A stretch of DNA of 64,000 nt from Cycas panzhihuaensis (taxonomy: Eukaryota > Cycadophyta), in NCBI GenBank assembly GCA_023213395.1, contig CM041465.1, forward strand, positions 66,657,741 to 66,721,740. The letters are read 5' to 3'. Shown piece after piece: positions 23,639 through 33,004 of the stretch. The translations under genes and the position numbers were made by a program. Each line of letters begins with the position of its first letter. Position 1 is the stretch's first letter. Below the pieces are notes generated by a model. The model was given only the letters and a program-made list of their open reading frames with translations, did not search any database and was not told where the DNA came from.

Positions 23639-24076
23639 ATGGTACGAATGGTACCCCCCCAAAAGGGGGGGGTTTCTGCCCCAAAAATTCAAAAAAAAAT
23701 CCTTTGGGTGGATCCCATGGGGCCCACCAGGACCAGGGCTCCCTAATGCCCAGGTCCCCCCTCTTTCTGGGTTCAATTTGGACTCCAAGAGGCCATCATT
23801 TGCCCATACAGGGCACAAAAACTACCTAAAAATCAACAAACATCATTCAATTTTAAACTTTGAAATGGGATAGGTTTCATAAGATCCACTCACTGGATCT
23901 GGTCTCGCTGTCGCTATCATGTCCTGCCGATCCCGCTAGCTCTCTCCGCGCTCAGACCCAATGGTCCGATCTTCCTCTACGTGCCTCCAAAGTTGGGTGG
24001 CGCTCCGCTGCATAAGGAAATCTCTCTAGTTTCTCACGAGAGCTGGTAAAAATGAATTCGTTTTCCGTTGAATTTC

Positions 24077-24084
24077 CTTATATA
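24077..24084 (-). promoter_or_regulatory. TATA box of antisense PMD gene, copy C
   Basis: TATATAAG on the reverse strand, 71 bases before the exon 1 ATG (24011-24013), next to GGGGCCCCCGCC. The 5' leader would be only about 40 nt. The site and spacing are conserved in A and B. The opposite strand reads TTATATAGG and faces the RNase H at 24610. Confidence 0.75.
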
Positions 24085-24609
24085 GGCGGGGGCCCCGATG
24101 GGCACTACCTCTGTTTTTACTCTCGTGACAGCCGTTGGAACTATCCCATTTCCTCGATCACCTTTGTCTTCTAGCCCTGTCACCCGTTGTGCTCTTTTGA
24201 TGCCCTTTTTACCCTCTCTTGTAAGTGCATTTATGGCACCTCATTATTGTACTTTTTCCCAGGGCCCTTTTGTCTCATTTTATGTGTCATTTCTGTGCAT
24301 GCCCGAGTTTATACTCATTTGGCTCGTTTTACCATCTTGGACCCATTTCCGCAGCTCTTTTATGCTCCTGGGGTCTCCAAAGGGAATGCTTCCTCGTCTG
24401 AGGGCATGTATGGCTTCCCAAAGTGACCTTTGGTACTCCAGGGCACCTTTTCTCTGCTCGCTCTTAGGTAGTGGTCGGATTGCTTGCTCTTGTCCTTGGG
24501 TAGCCTCATTGCTAGGTCCTCCTACCCTTCACAACCACTTATTGCTTGAATTTTGAGTATCTCTTTCGCTCTATCATTGATTATTATCCCTAGGATTTAG
24601 TGTTCACTC
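24085..24609. other. Region between antisense promoter and archaeal-type RNase H, copy C
   Basis: A + strand open frame (24098-24556) is hydrophobic and Pro/Ser-rich. One part (GSGRIACSCPWVASLLGP) is also readable in copy B but in a different frame relative to the RNase H. I take this as DNA-level conservation of a leader or promoter rather than a protein. Confidence 0.45.
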
Positions 24610-25032
24610 ATGTCCCTCTACAAATTTATCGACGTCGGAAGTCGTAGTAACCCTGGACCTTCTGTCGTTACTTAGATCCTTCGCAGCCCCTCCGGACATG
24701 GTTTCCTGCATTTTGGGATTTTCCTCCCTAAGGCAACCAATAATGAAGCTAAGTACATGGCCGTTATCGAAGCTCTTACTGATGCTCTCCATTTCCATCA
24801 CGGACCCATCGTTTTGCTTTGTGACTCTCAGGTTGTTGTGTCTCATCTCACCCAGGTTTACCAGGTATGATGCCCTCACTTGAGAACCCTCACTTCAGCT
24901 GCCTGATCTCTCTTGGCTCACTTTTCGTTAGTTAACATTCAACACATCCCTCGGGACCTCAATGCTGAGGCGGACGGCCTCGTCTACCTCATCCTTGAGC
25001 ATTGCCTCCCTCTTCTTAGCGACCACCTTTGA
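24610..25032 (+). pseudogene. Archaeal-type RNase H (aRNH), copy C
   Basis: A 141-codon frame from ATG to TGA. Motifs are MSLYKFIDVGSRSNPGPS (start of the fold; TDGG has become IDVG but Asp is kept), KATNNEAKYMAVIEAL (Glu), LLCDSQVVVSHLTQVYQV (Asp) and LNAEADGLV (last Asp). Stops are TAG after SVVT, TGA after VYQV (CGA in copy A) and TGA after TSAA. It would cut RNA in RNA:DNA hybrids, presumably during reverse transcription. The conserved ATG in B and C suggests translation as its own product, not as part of gag-pol. Confidence 0.87.
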
Positions 25033-25380
25033 GGGACTTGCTTGGCCAGCCCATGCCCAAGCCCCTGGTCACCTTTATTCTGATTTGCTTGTTTAGTTTA
25101 CTAAATGCCTTCATACCACTCGTTGTGCTTCAGCAATTGGGGCATCCCCCTCATTGGCTTCCTTCACTTACTGGTCGACTTTTAGACGACGCATAGGCAG
25201 CCCCTATATTATCCTCATCTCCATCTCCCTTGTCCACGCATTTTGCCATGACACTCACTGACACCCTTGGTCCATATGCTATTCATGGTTTGTTTATATA
25301 TATATGCATGTGCTACTAATGGTTTTTGGTTGTCAGCATTCACCATCACACCATGCTTCTGAGCGGTGAGGCTCTGCTGC
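25033..25380. other. Untranslated region before polypurine tract, copy C
   Basis: About 350 bases without coding signal, with a TATATATATGC run near 25297. It ends in GAGGCTCTGCTGC, conserved in copy A. Confidence 0.6.
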
Positions 25381-25391
25381 CAAGGAGGCAG
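25381..25391 (+). other. Polypurine tract, copy C
   Basis: CAAGGAGGCAG directly before TGTTTCC. The equivalent in B (reverse strand) is CTAAGGAGGTAG. Confidence 0.8.
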
Positions 25392-28004
25392 TGTTTCCGG
25401 GCTACTGGGAATGGACTCAGGACGCATCAACTCAGGCAAGCTCAGGTATATGTTCTTGCTCCTCTCTTCACTCTTGTTTAACCGAGGTTGTTTAGTATAG
25501 ATTGCCTGACACATGCTTACCTGCCATTTGCATGTCTGCATTACTTTCTTGCTTGATCACACTGCATGTGCCTGCCACATGCTACTCAGCCTATGATAAC
25601 CCACAGTGGGGGCACTCCTCAGTGAGTGCTACATCCCATATGGCACTTAGCCACCCACATCATCTCCATGGCCCCTCGGGACACCTTAGTCAGTCGCGTC
25701 TCACACTTGACAGTATTCTACCTATACTTCGATTCATCTTCCAAGTATAATGGAATCCCTGATTGAGATACGTTCCTATTTTTTGACCACTTGTCAGTCA
25801 TCTGGGTACTAATTCCCAGCTTGTTTAGCCCTAACTTACTCCTTATTTGGCTCCAAAACCCATTTCTAGCTTGACTTTTGCCTTCAGGTCCACACCGCTA
25901 CAAACTTAGCAGTACCACGATATTTGCCGTGGTACCATGATGTTTACTGCGGTACGACTGTTTAAAAAACTTTTTTAAAATAGACACGGCATCTCTAGCT
26001 TGCCTATACATTTTGACTTCCCCATGACTCTCAACGTTCACTTAGGGTCAGTGGAAGATAAAAACTGAAAAGTCAATGATTCTTCTCTCTTCTTCCTTCA
26101 TTTTTTGATGCAACTCCTACAACTCTCCTTCACCTATTGCAAATAAGTACACTCTTCAGCTACTACTCTTCTTACAGAGATTATTGCTACATCTGAGGCT
26201 CAGCACCAACAGCTCAGGCCTCCTCTTACAGGTTCACACTGTGGAAAGAAGGGCATTCATAGGACTCTCCAAGAAGAAAGCTTCAAGGTCCTAAATCATA
26301 GTGGTGTTTCTTACGGTGGCCTCTCCTCTAAAACCAACCATCAAACCTTACCAAATGCAGGTTCTTTCCTCTACTTTCCAGCAGGAATAAACTCTTATTC
26401 TCTACTATAAGGTACTCTTTGATATTTTCCTTAAGACTCATGCTCTTTCCTTCACCTTTTGTGAATAAGTGCTTAGTATATTTCTTATTTTTGTGATTTT
26501 GTACCCATTTAGCACTAGATCTTTGTATTTTATATTGTAGTGCTTCCTTTCATTGTCCTACAAGCCTAATTTAAGGTGGTTGTGTAGAGGGGGTGACACA
26601 AAGAAAAGTGGAGGGAGAAAGGTGGGGTCCCCCTTATAGACCTTCTCCCCAACGGTCCATACCCTTCTTTTCTTTCCTCTTGCACCTACTACCTCCCTTG
26701 AAGTTGGGCTAGGGACTTGGGAGCCTACTCTCCAAATCTGAACCAGCATTGGCAGCCCCTTTCCACACTGGTTCCAGCCCCTTTTTGCTAGTTTTGGGCA
26801 CCGCATAAGCCCCAAAACCACTCCTTGTTGGTTCATAACCCGTAGCCCATCTTGATTGGACGATCTGCTGCTTATAGCACCTCGTTCTTTGGGTGTGCTT
26901 ATATGTTATCCTACTGGTTTCCCCCTCTTTTGCTTGCTACCCTATACAATCATTATAGTTCATTTCTCCTTCCCTGAGGCCACTTGGGGATTTTCTGTGG
27001 GTGAGCTAGCCATTCTGAGGCTAACTCCTTTGTTTTGGGTATTGGTTGATGTGGTTGCTTATTGGAGTCTTGCTTGGAGTTTTTCTTTGGAATAATATGC
27101 ACATGTCTTGATTTAGTTTGTTTTCAGCTCTTCTATATTTAAGCACATATAGTAGATATATTTCACATCCCCTCTTCTGAGAGGGAGAAACTTGTATGTT
27201 TGACTGACAAATCTTATAATAGCGGAGCTACACACGAGACGAGCTGGTTAATAGGTTAGTCTCTTATTGGGTGCTTTTCCTCGTTTCTCCTTTTACTGCT
27301 TTGCTTTGCTTTACTTCTTTCGCATACTTCGGGGAGGTAAGATAGCCCCCTTCGACTGCTCATGGCGACCATTGCCGGCTAGTCTCACCTATGCAACAAG
27401 TGGAGTGGGAAGGCGCGTAAAGCAATGGGAATCGCAACGTTTCATTCGAGCACCGGATCTAGGTATTTCTCCTTTTCCCTTTTGTCCTTTTTCCTATAGC
27501 ATTGCTTCCCATGCATATGTGTGCATATTAAAAACATGTAGGAAATGGAAAAAGGAAAAGAATATATCTCTGCATTTGTATGCTTTTCTGTTACTCACAG
27601 TTGCTTTTATTATACATAGGTAGTCTCCCTTGGATACAAGCTACTCATTTCTCACTCTTTTGACTAGCTTATACGTAGACATTACACTACGCACACCCCA
27701 CCTACATGTTGCCTTCTCTCTTCTTTGAGAAGATGCAACCTCTTAGGTCCCTTCTCCCTCTTCCCGGCCATCTAAGGGGTAGGAAGGCCTCGCCTTTCGG
27801 GATAACCCAAGGCATCACCCTGTGTCCCTTCCCCGAGATCACCTAGAAGTAATTAGGCACCATTGTAGGTCTCGAATCCGCGCTTCGGTATACCGACGCC
27901 CTGCGTGGTGATTCCTTACCGATCTATTTGACTCAAAACCTGACTTCGTTCTATATAGTCATACCTTACTAAATGTAAGAAACCACCCTGCTGGAAGCAT
28001 TTCA
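25392..28004 (+). repeat. 3' LTR of copy C
   Basis: 2,613 bases, TGTTTCCGGG...CATTTCA, matching the 5' LTR along its length with scattered substitutions and small indels. The palindromic motif block at about 25890-25960 (CAGTACCACGATATTTGCCG, GGTACCATGATGTTTACTGC) is better preserved here. Confidence 0.9.
25890..25960. repeat. Palindromic motif block in 3' LTR, copy C
   Basis: Alternating half-sites of the type GTACCACGAT, TTTGCCGTGGTACC, TTTACTGCGGTAC. They are related to the intron 1 palindromes of the same element and sit in the first quarter of the LTR. Confidence 0.65.
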
Positions 28005-28009
28005 ACATC
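28005..28009. repeat. Target-site duplication, right (ACATC), copy C
   Basis: ACATC directly after the 3' LTR, identical to 11394-11398. Confidence 0.9.
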
Positions 28010-28660
28010 TAAACTCTTTCCAGGTTGGAAGTTTATTTTGAAATGAAGTTCATTTGAGACATTGCCACCATTCACATGCTATTTCATCTATGTGTAGGGT
28101 CATGAAAGAAACTTGTTCTGTTGATTCAATTTTTACCAAATGGAAGTAATTTTCCATTTGTTGGATCCATGCTCTTAATTCATTTGATTTCTATTCAATG
28201 TTGAAGCATTGTATCATTATTTTTTTTAACTTTTTCTGTTTCTGTACTTGTATACTTTGTAGATAGTTAAAATATGCCTAAAAACCCACTATCTTATATT
28301 CATCTAGGGTTAAATTTTGGTAATCATTAAGATAGTTTCTAATAGCTTCATTTTCAATACTAATTAGAGTCATCTGAGGGCCTGGATATTTTTTTGTAGT
28401 CTAATTTCTAATATAAGATTGGCAACTCATTGGTTCATCCTCAGAATCTAGAACAATCATGTCTTCTTTCCTTCTCATTACTATGATTATTAATCTATCC
28501 AAAATCTAATGTAACATATAATTTAAGATGGTGTTTGATGTTTGGACTGCTTCATAGACTACCTAAGTAATTGGTTTGATGATATCCTTTTAGACGATGT
28601 TGTCTACCATCTCCTTAGTATTCATCACTTTAATAATTATATATGCGTGATTCTACTGCT
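28010..28660 (-). pseudogene. Gag N-terminal part of the small element
   Basis: Reverse strand. It shows RAWIQQMENYFHLVKIESTE and HIDEIACEWWQCLK, the classic Ty3/gypsy gag segment, ending PTWKEFRC at the copy C insertion; the frame resumes at 11393. Stops are present. The upstream boundary is uncertain. Confidence 0.7.
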
Positions 28661-29174
28661 TATCTGCCATATTTGGTTTATTGTAGAAAATAGATAGTGT
28701 ATGCTTCTCTTATTATCGTGCTTTGTCTTCTTTTATTGATGCATAAATCTTGTGTAATGAGTGAAAACTTTAATATTATAAAATAATATTTCAGTCTTCG
28801 CTTGATACCACTTGAGGTAAACCAAGTTGGTCACAGTTATGCATAAAAGGTAATATTGGTCAACTATTCAATATGCAAGGGATAATTAATATTAATTGAT
28901 TGAATGGTTGATAGATTAATTGTAATATGTATAATAGTAGGGTAACTTAGAAGAAGACGAAAATTAAATATCTAACATAAGGTTAAAAATGTTGTCTAAT
29001 AGATATTATGACAATAAGAGATTATGAATATGACAAAGAACCTTTGAGAATAGTCAAGTGACTTACAGACTTTGTATATGTTAATTGTCACATGTGTTAC
29101 TTTATGTTAATGGATGTATACTTATATACAAAATGTATATATGATATTAATAGAATAAATGTATATAATATGTA

Positions 29175-29250
<76 letters not shown>

Positions 29251-30118
29251 ATTAAATGACATATAAATAAGGAATATGATTAATATTAAAAATAAATATA
29301 CATTGATATGGAGAAAATATTAAAGGTATAATGGAAAGGCATGTAAATATAAAGAAGCAAATATTAAGTGATGTGTAATAGAATATGTTATGTTAATTAA
29401 AAGTTTAATAGAATATATTATATATTAAACTATATAAGGTTAATGATGGAAAATTAGTGTGATGAATGGAGGAGAAGATGTAAGATTAGGGAATGGCAGC
29501 ATGGGATGCATAATAGAAGATGATGCAGAAAGCGAAATAGGAATGGAATTGAGGCATAATAGGTGTAGGAGCTGACAAACAATAGAGAATGGAGAAGATG
29601 CAATGCAGGCATATGGATGAAGGGGCCAATGGGAACGAAAGGACAAAGATGCAAGGAATGAGAGAAGATAGGATAGAGATACATGGAGATGCATGGAATG
29701 TAGAGAAAATAGGAGATGCAAGGAATGTCATGAGACACAAGGAAAAATGAGAGACAAATAGAGATATCACAGAGAAAATAGGATGGGAGATGCAGAGGCA
29801 GACCAAAGAGATGATGATGAATACACAGTGAATGGAAGATGATGTAAAAAAATGATCATGAATATCTTATAGAAAGTATATTGTTCAAAGGTTAAGACTT
29901 CTGTAAGGAGTTGTTTAGACACCTTAGAATTTAAGCCTTCAAATTTGAGTATGAATGAAGGAGAAGAAATTGGATTTCTTTGGTTGCGAAGTATACATAG
30001 TTATTATAGAGAAATAAACACTTACAAATTAAAGATAATGGTAATGTAAACAATGGTATAGTTGTAAATAGAGTGATAGTGGAACACGTTTATTTTCTAC
30101 CAAGCTAAGAATCTTTAT
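28661..30118. other. Leader of the small element, with microsatellite and purine-rich block
   Basis: AT-rich non-coding sequence holds a TA microsatellite (29179-29246) and a purine-rich block on the + strand (about 29445-29830). Open frames on its complement are low-complexity Ser/His/Leu and are not credited. A TGATACCA on the + strand (near 28803) mimics a second reverse-strand primer site. The leader is unusually long for such a small element. Confidence 0.5.
29179..29246. repeat. TA microsatellite
   Basis: About 34 uninterrupted TA repeats. Confidence 0.95.
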
Positions 30119-30131
30119 GATCTAATACCAA
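30119..30131 (-). other. Primer binding site of the small element
   Basis: The reverse strand reads TGGTATTAGATCA next to the LTR end, close to the tRNA-Met complement TGGTATCAGAGC with C-to-T type changes. Confidence 0.65.
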
Positions 30132-30132
30132 T

Positions 30133-30401
30133 TATTACAGGCCTATTCTATAACCAGAGCAATATTAAGGATCCAAAGAGCAAATGAGAGCACATACACA
30201 TTTTTGGAAGATGATTAAATAGTCAAATAGACCAAACAGTTTGATTGATAAGTAGATGATGTCCATTAATATAATTAAGGCCATATTTATATGTGCATCA
30301 TAGGCCTTAATAATTGCAACCCTTCATGGCACTTTTTCATGTCATCCTTTTGTTAATTAATTTATTGCCCTTTTGTTAATTGATTAAGGAGGTTTATAAT
30401 A
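30133..30401 (-). repeat. 5' LTR of the small element
   Basis: The partner of 9923-10178, in + orientation TATTACAGG...TTTATAATA. Its termini have drifted from TGTTA/TAACA. It is directly followed by AAATG (30402-30406). Confidence 0.85.
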
Positions 30402-30406
30402 AAATG
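30402..30406. repeat. Target-site duplication, right (AAATG)
   Basis: AAATG, identical to 9918-9922. Confidence 0.85.
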
Positions 30407-32054
30407 TTTCACATGAGTCCTAAAATATGGCTTTTGAAGTAGGCTTGACTACCTTATAGAAGCTAATGATATGGCAGGTAGGCCACCATTTCCTTTATCA
30501 TTTGATGAAGTCATTATGAATAAAGATGAGGGTTTTGTGGCATTCTTATTATGGAAGATAGTTTGGATTATGTGAGAACATTAGTATGTTAAAGTTGTAA
30601 GTTTTAAAGCTTACTAATTGGGATCTAACCTTATACTTTATGAACAAATTATACTAGTAGTGTGTATATGTAATAAGGATTTACAAGTTTGTTTGATGGT
30701 ATTTTATTGAAGGTAGACCACCCTACTAATATGTGAGTTTAACAATATCCAGTGGTGCTTCCTTCTCTTAATGGCATGCAAAGGAGGAGATACTAATATA
30801 GTATTATTGGGATGATAAATAAAGGGTTTTAAAGGCCCCTTTAGTATAAGAATTAGTTGCAGATTATTTAATTAGCCAATTATCACATATGTGATTTGAG
30901 GTGAATTTTTTTTTTCAAATAAATTTTTAAGTTGATTTTTCATATGTTGAGGTTGTTATTATGTTAGGAAGGTAGATCTATAGTTGAATTTAAAGTGGGC
31001 AACAAATTCATGGAGGAAAATGGTTATAGAGGCTTGAGTGCCACTTTATTTTGAAGGGTAATTACTCAATGTTTAGAGCATTGAATCTATAATTTTTTTG
31101 CATCTATGGGACTACTAGAGGATGTAGATAATTATTATGGCCTCAAATTCATGATTAGGTATGTAGATCCCATAAAAATCATGGTCAAACCTGAGTTTTT
31201 ATGTGGTTGGTTCTTCATCATTCATCCATCACTGGGCAACTTTTAATTTTATTAATTTTAATATTTCAATGTTTTAAGAGATTAATAAGCCATACTAAAG
31301 TGTTTTTAAAATTTTTAAAATTCTGCTAAGCCCTTGGAGGAGGTCATATGGGTGTCAGGAGCTAATTTGAAATAGACTACATCCCTATTTTTCATTCTTT
31401 TTTATCTTTTATATACTTATACTTAGTAAAATGATGATATCTCTCTCATGCATTTATTAAAATTAACCGTTGTTAGTTGGATTATGAATTAGCCTCATAA
31501 TACTTTCCAACAAATGGTCATCAAATATTCTTTGAGTAATTTTCATAGTACTTTTAATGATTTGAAGATCAAACATTAGTTTAATAAGGTGTTAAATTAG
31601 AGCTTATTCCTAGAAAAATAACTATTTTAATACATGTTTATGCTTGGATAACTTTTTTTGTCTTATTTAGCCTATGGTGTAGTGGTTGAAGCTAAGGTTT
31701 TTTAGTTATGACTATCTCATTGCATGTAAGAGAGCTTGAAACAATCAAAATGGGAGTAGGTGAAGGTTACTTGGCAAACAAATATTGTTGAACCATGTAA
31801 GCTAGAGTTATTATGGAGGACTGGTAGGAACAATAACTAGTTACCTATATGTTGTGATAAATGTTTAACTTTTTTGGACGTAACATCATATTTGAAGTAA
31901 CTATATGAGATAGATTAAATATTAAGGGATAAATATGAGTTAATATTAAAATCATAGGATTATTAAATTCATATAATTACCCTTTTAAATATGTACTAAG
32001 GGGTCATAGTATGCACACTTCTATATGTTGTATGTCATTGGTTGACCAAGTGGA
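30407..32054. other. Element X internal sequence, right part
   Basis: About 1.65 kb of AT-rich sequence with no recognisable gag, RT or integrase motif on either strand. It is joined to 9449-9917 if the nested insertion is removed. It could be a non-coding (large retrotransposon derivative) interior or decayed host DNA. Confidence 0.45.
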
Positions 32055-32253
32055 TCTTAGATTATGATTAGATAACTATGAGGTGATATATATTATAAAC
32101 ATAAATTAGCCTATTATAATACAATTTAAAAGTGATTATTTCCCACAACTATATTATGTTATGTGCATATATATATTTCTTGTTTATTTGTTCACTTGTT
32201 TAGCTTCATAGTTCATAGTCTTTATTATATATATTTTTCTATTTGGTATCAAA
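32055..32253 (+). repeat. LTR-like repeat of element X (right), followed by primer-site-like sequence
   Basis: Similar to 9250-9434 over most of its length (TATTATAA, TTATTATAATA, CACAACTATATTATGTTATG). It is followed by TTTGGTATCAAAG (about 32241-32253), a tRNA-Met-like primer site. A simple 3' LTR should not be followed by one, so this may begin a second copy cut off by the pararetrovirus at 32295. Confidence 0.5.
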
Positions 32254-32294
32254 GTTATTGTATGATTCTCAATATATCTCATATATTGTTCAAT

Positions 32295-33004
32295 GGTACC
32301 TTTATGGAGGGGAGTTTATGGCAATAAAATAAGATAGCAATTTCTCAATCAAAACTGAAAGCATGTATTACTCTTACATGACTTTTTTTTAGAATAGCAT
32401 GAAAATAAGAGAATAACTTCTTAAGCAAATGCTATTCTGATCACCAAGATCCATGGGGTGTGGTAAGGTGAGAACATACTTTGCATTAGCATAAGAATTT
32501 AGGGACAAGATATTAAATAAATACTTTTTTTATCACGAAGATCCATGAAGTGTGATAAGGTGAGAGCATACTTCACATTGACATAAGAGATGAGAAGAGA
32601 TTAAGGAAGGAACACTTAAGAACTCAAGAGCATAAGAACATAAGAGCATAAGAATATAAGAACATAAGAAGACTTAAGAAGAGAAGAAGTATTCTAAAAC
32701 TCTATAACTCAATAACTTAATTCTAAAACTTGATGATCCTTACAATGAGGGAGTAAGTACTTATATAGAAAAGAAAAACATCTTTGAGAAGAGTGGAGGT
32801 CTTTCTTGAATATTATAGAAGATATTGATTCGAGATGTATCTATCCGCTTTTACAATAAAATATGCTTTTCTAATTATATTAGCATCTTACTTTTTATAA
32901 ACGATAAATTAATAGGAATCTACTTTTTAGAAAAGACAAATTTGGAAGTGAGCATCTTAGATTCTTATAAATCTTTTAAAGATAGGTAAGATCCAATGTA
33001 TACT
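32295..33004 (-). promoter_or_regulatory. Intergenic region of unit 1 with TATA and leader repeats
   Basis: The reverse strand holds TATATAAG at 32760-32767. Downstream is a leader with a CATAAGA short-repeat run (32631-32670) and two direct repeats about 92 bases apart (32439-32497 and 32531-32589, each containing AAGATCCATG and GGTGAGA/GCATACTT). It ends at 32295, near the place equivalent to the primer site. The same arrangement is seen at 55829-56540. Confidence 0.65.

Larger units (their letters stand above)
21506..24013 (-). pseudogene. Antisense three-exon PMD/coiled-coil gene, copy C (best copy)
   Basis: A gene opposite to gag-pol. Exon 1 is 23894-24013, intron 1 23411-23893 (483 nt), exon 2 22201-23410, intron 2 22090-22200 (111 nt) and exon 3 21506-22089. 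The exons sum to 1,914 nt = 638 codons. Exon 1 encodes MQRSATQLWRH... and ends MIATARPDP at CCA|GTGAGT. Exon 2 starts AVIMVDSYQNIG and carries the plant mobile domain: SDQRLLVDIISHWD, HVFDLPQVGDVMVTPRDIRQ, ILGVLVTGRP, PRVRKLITL. An acidic run of nine Asp and an AGPSG-rich linker follow. Exon 3 encodes a coiled-coil tail ending in a basic Arg/Ser-rich stretch. The intron 2 donor is G|GTGAGG; its acceptor reads AA instead of AG. In-frame stops occur in exon 1 (TAG), after LIAANLVA, in the linker and in exon 3. The domain call rests on its motifs; the function is unknown. Confidence 0.85.
11399..28004 (+). mobile_element. Complete Tat-lineage Ty3/gypsy element, copy C
   Basis: A 16.6 kb element with 5' LTR 11399-14029, primer site 14031-14050, gag-pol 14199-20870, antisense PMD gene 21506-24013, sense archaeal-type RNase H 24610-25032, polypurine tract 25381-25391 and 3' LTR 25392-28004. 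Flanking ACATC duplications are perfect. Tat assignment rests on the protease DN-S/G-S-S start, the gag C-x2-H-x4-H-x4-C knuckle pattern, the tRNA-Arg-like primer site and the second RNase H. It was inserted into the gag of the small reverse-strand element. All coding parts are decayed. Confidence 0.92.
9923..30401 (-). mobile_element. Small gag-protease LTR element, split by copy C
   Basis: A reverse-strand element with about 256-269-base LTRs (9923-10178 and 30133-30401), a primer site at 30119-30131, a polypurine tract at 10179-10191 and a perfect AAATG duplication. Without copy C its total length is about 3.9 kb. The coding part has gag, a zinc knuckle and a protease start, then goes straight to the polypurine tract. 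I see no RT, RNase H or integrase. This matches the known class of terminal-repeat gag-only elements that depend on a partner for RT and integrase. Gag and protease resemble chromovirus-type Ty3/gypsy. Loss by deletion rather than an ancestral lack cannot be excluded. Confidence 0.8.

Noticed and set aside
24098-24556. 152-codon + strand frame upstream of the RNase H
   Set aside because: Not conserved in one frame relative to the RNase H in copies A and B, so treated as leader or promoter DNA.
29440-29806. Three overlapping reverse-strand open frames of about 90-106 codons
   Set aside because: They come from a purine-rich low-complexity block. All three frames are open at once, and the proteins are Ser/His/Leu-biased with no motif.
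30407-32054. Possible host gene in this quiet stretch
   Set aside because: Stops are frequent in all frames, the sequence is AT-rich, and no splice-bounded coding pattern or motif is visible.
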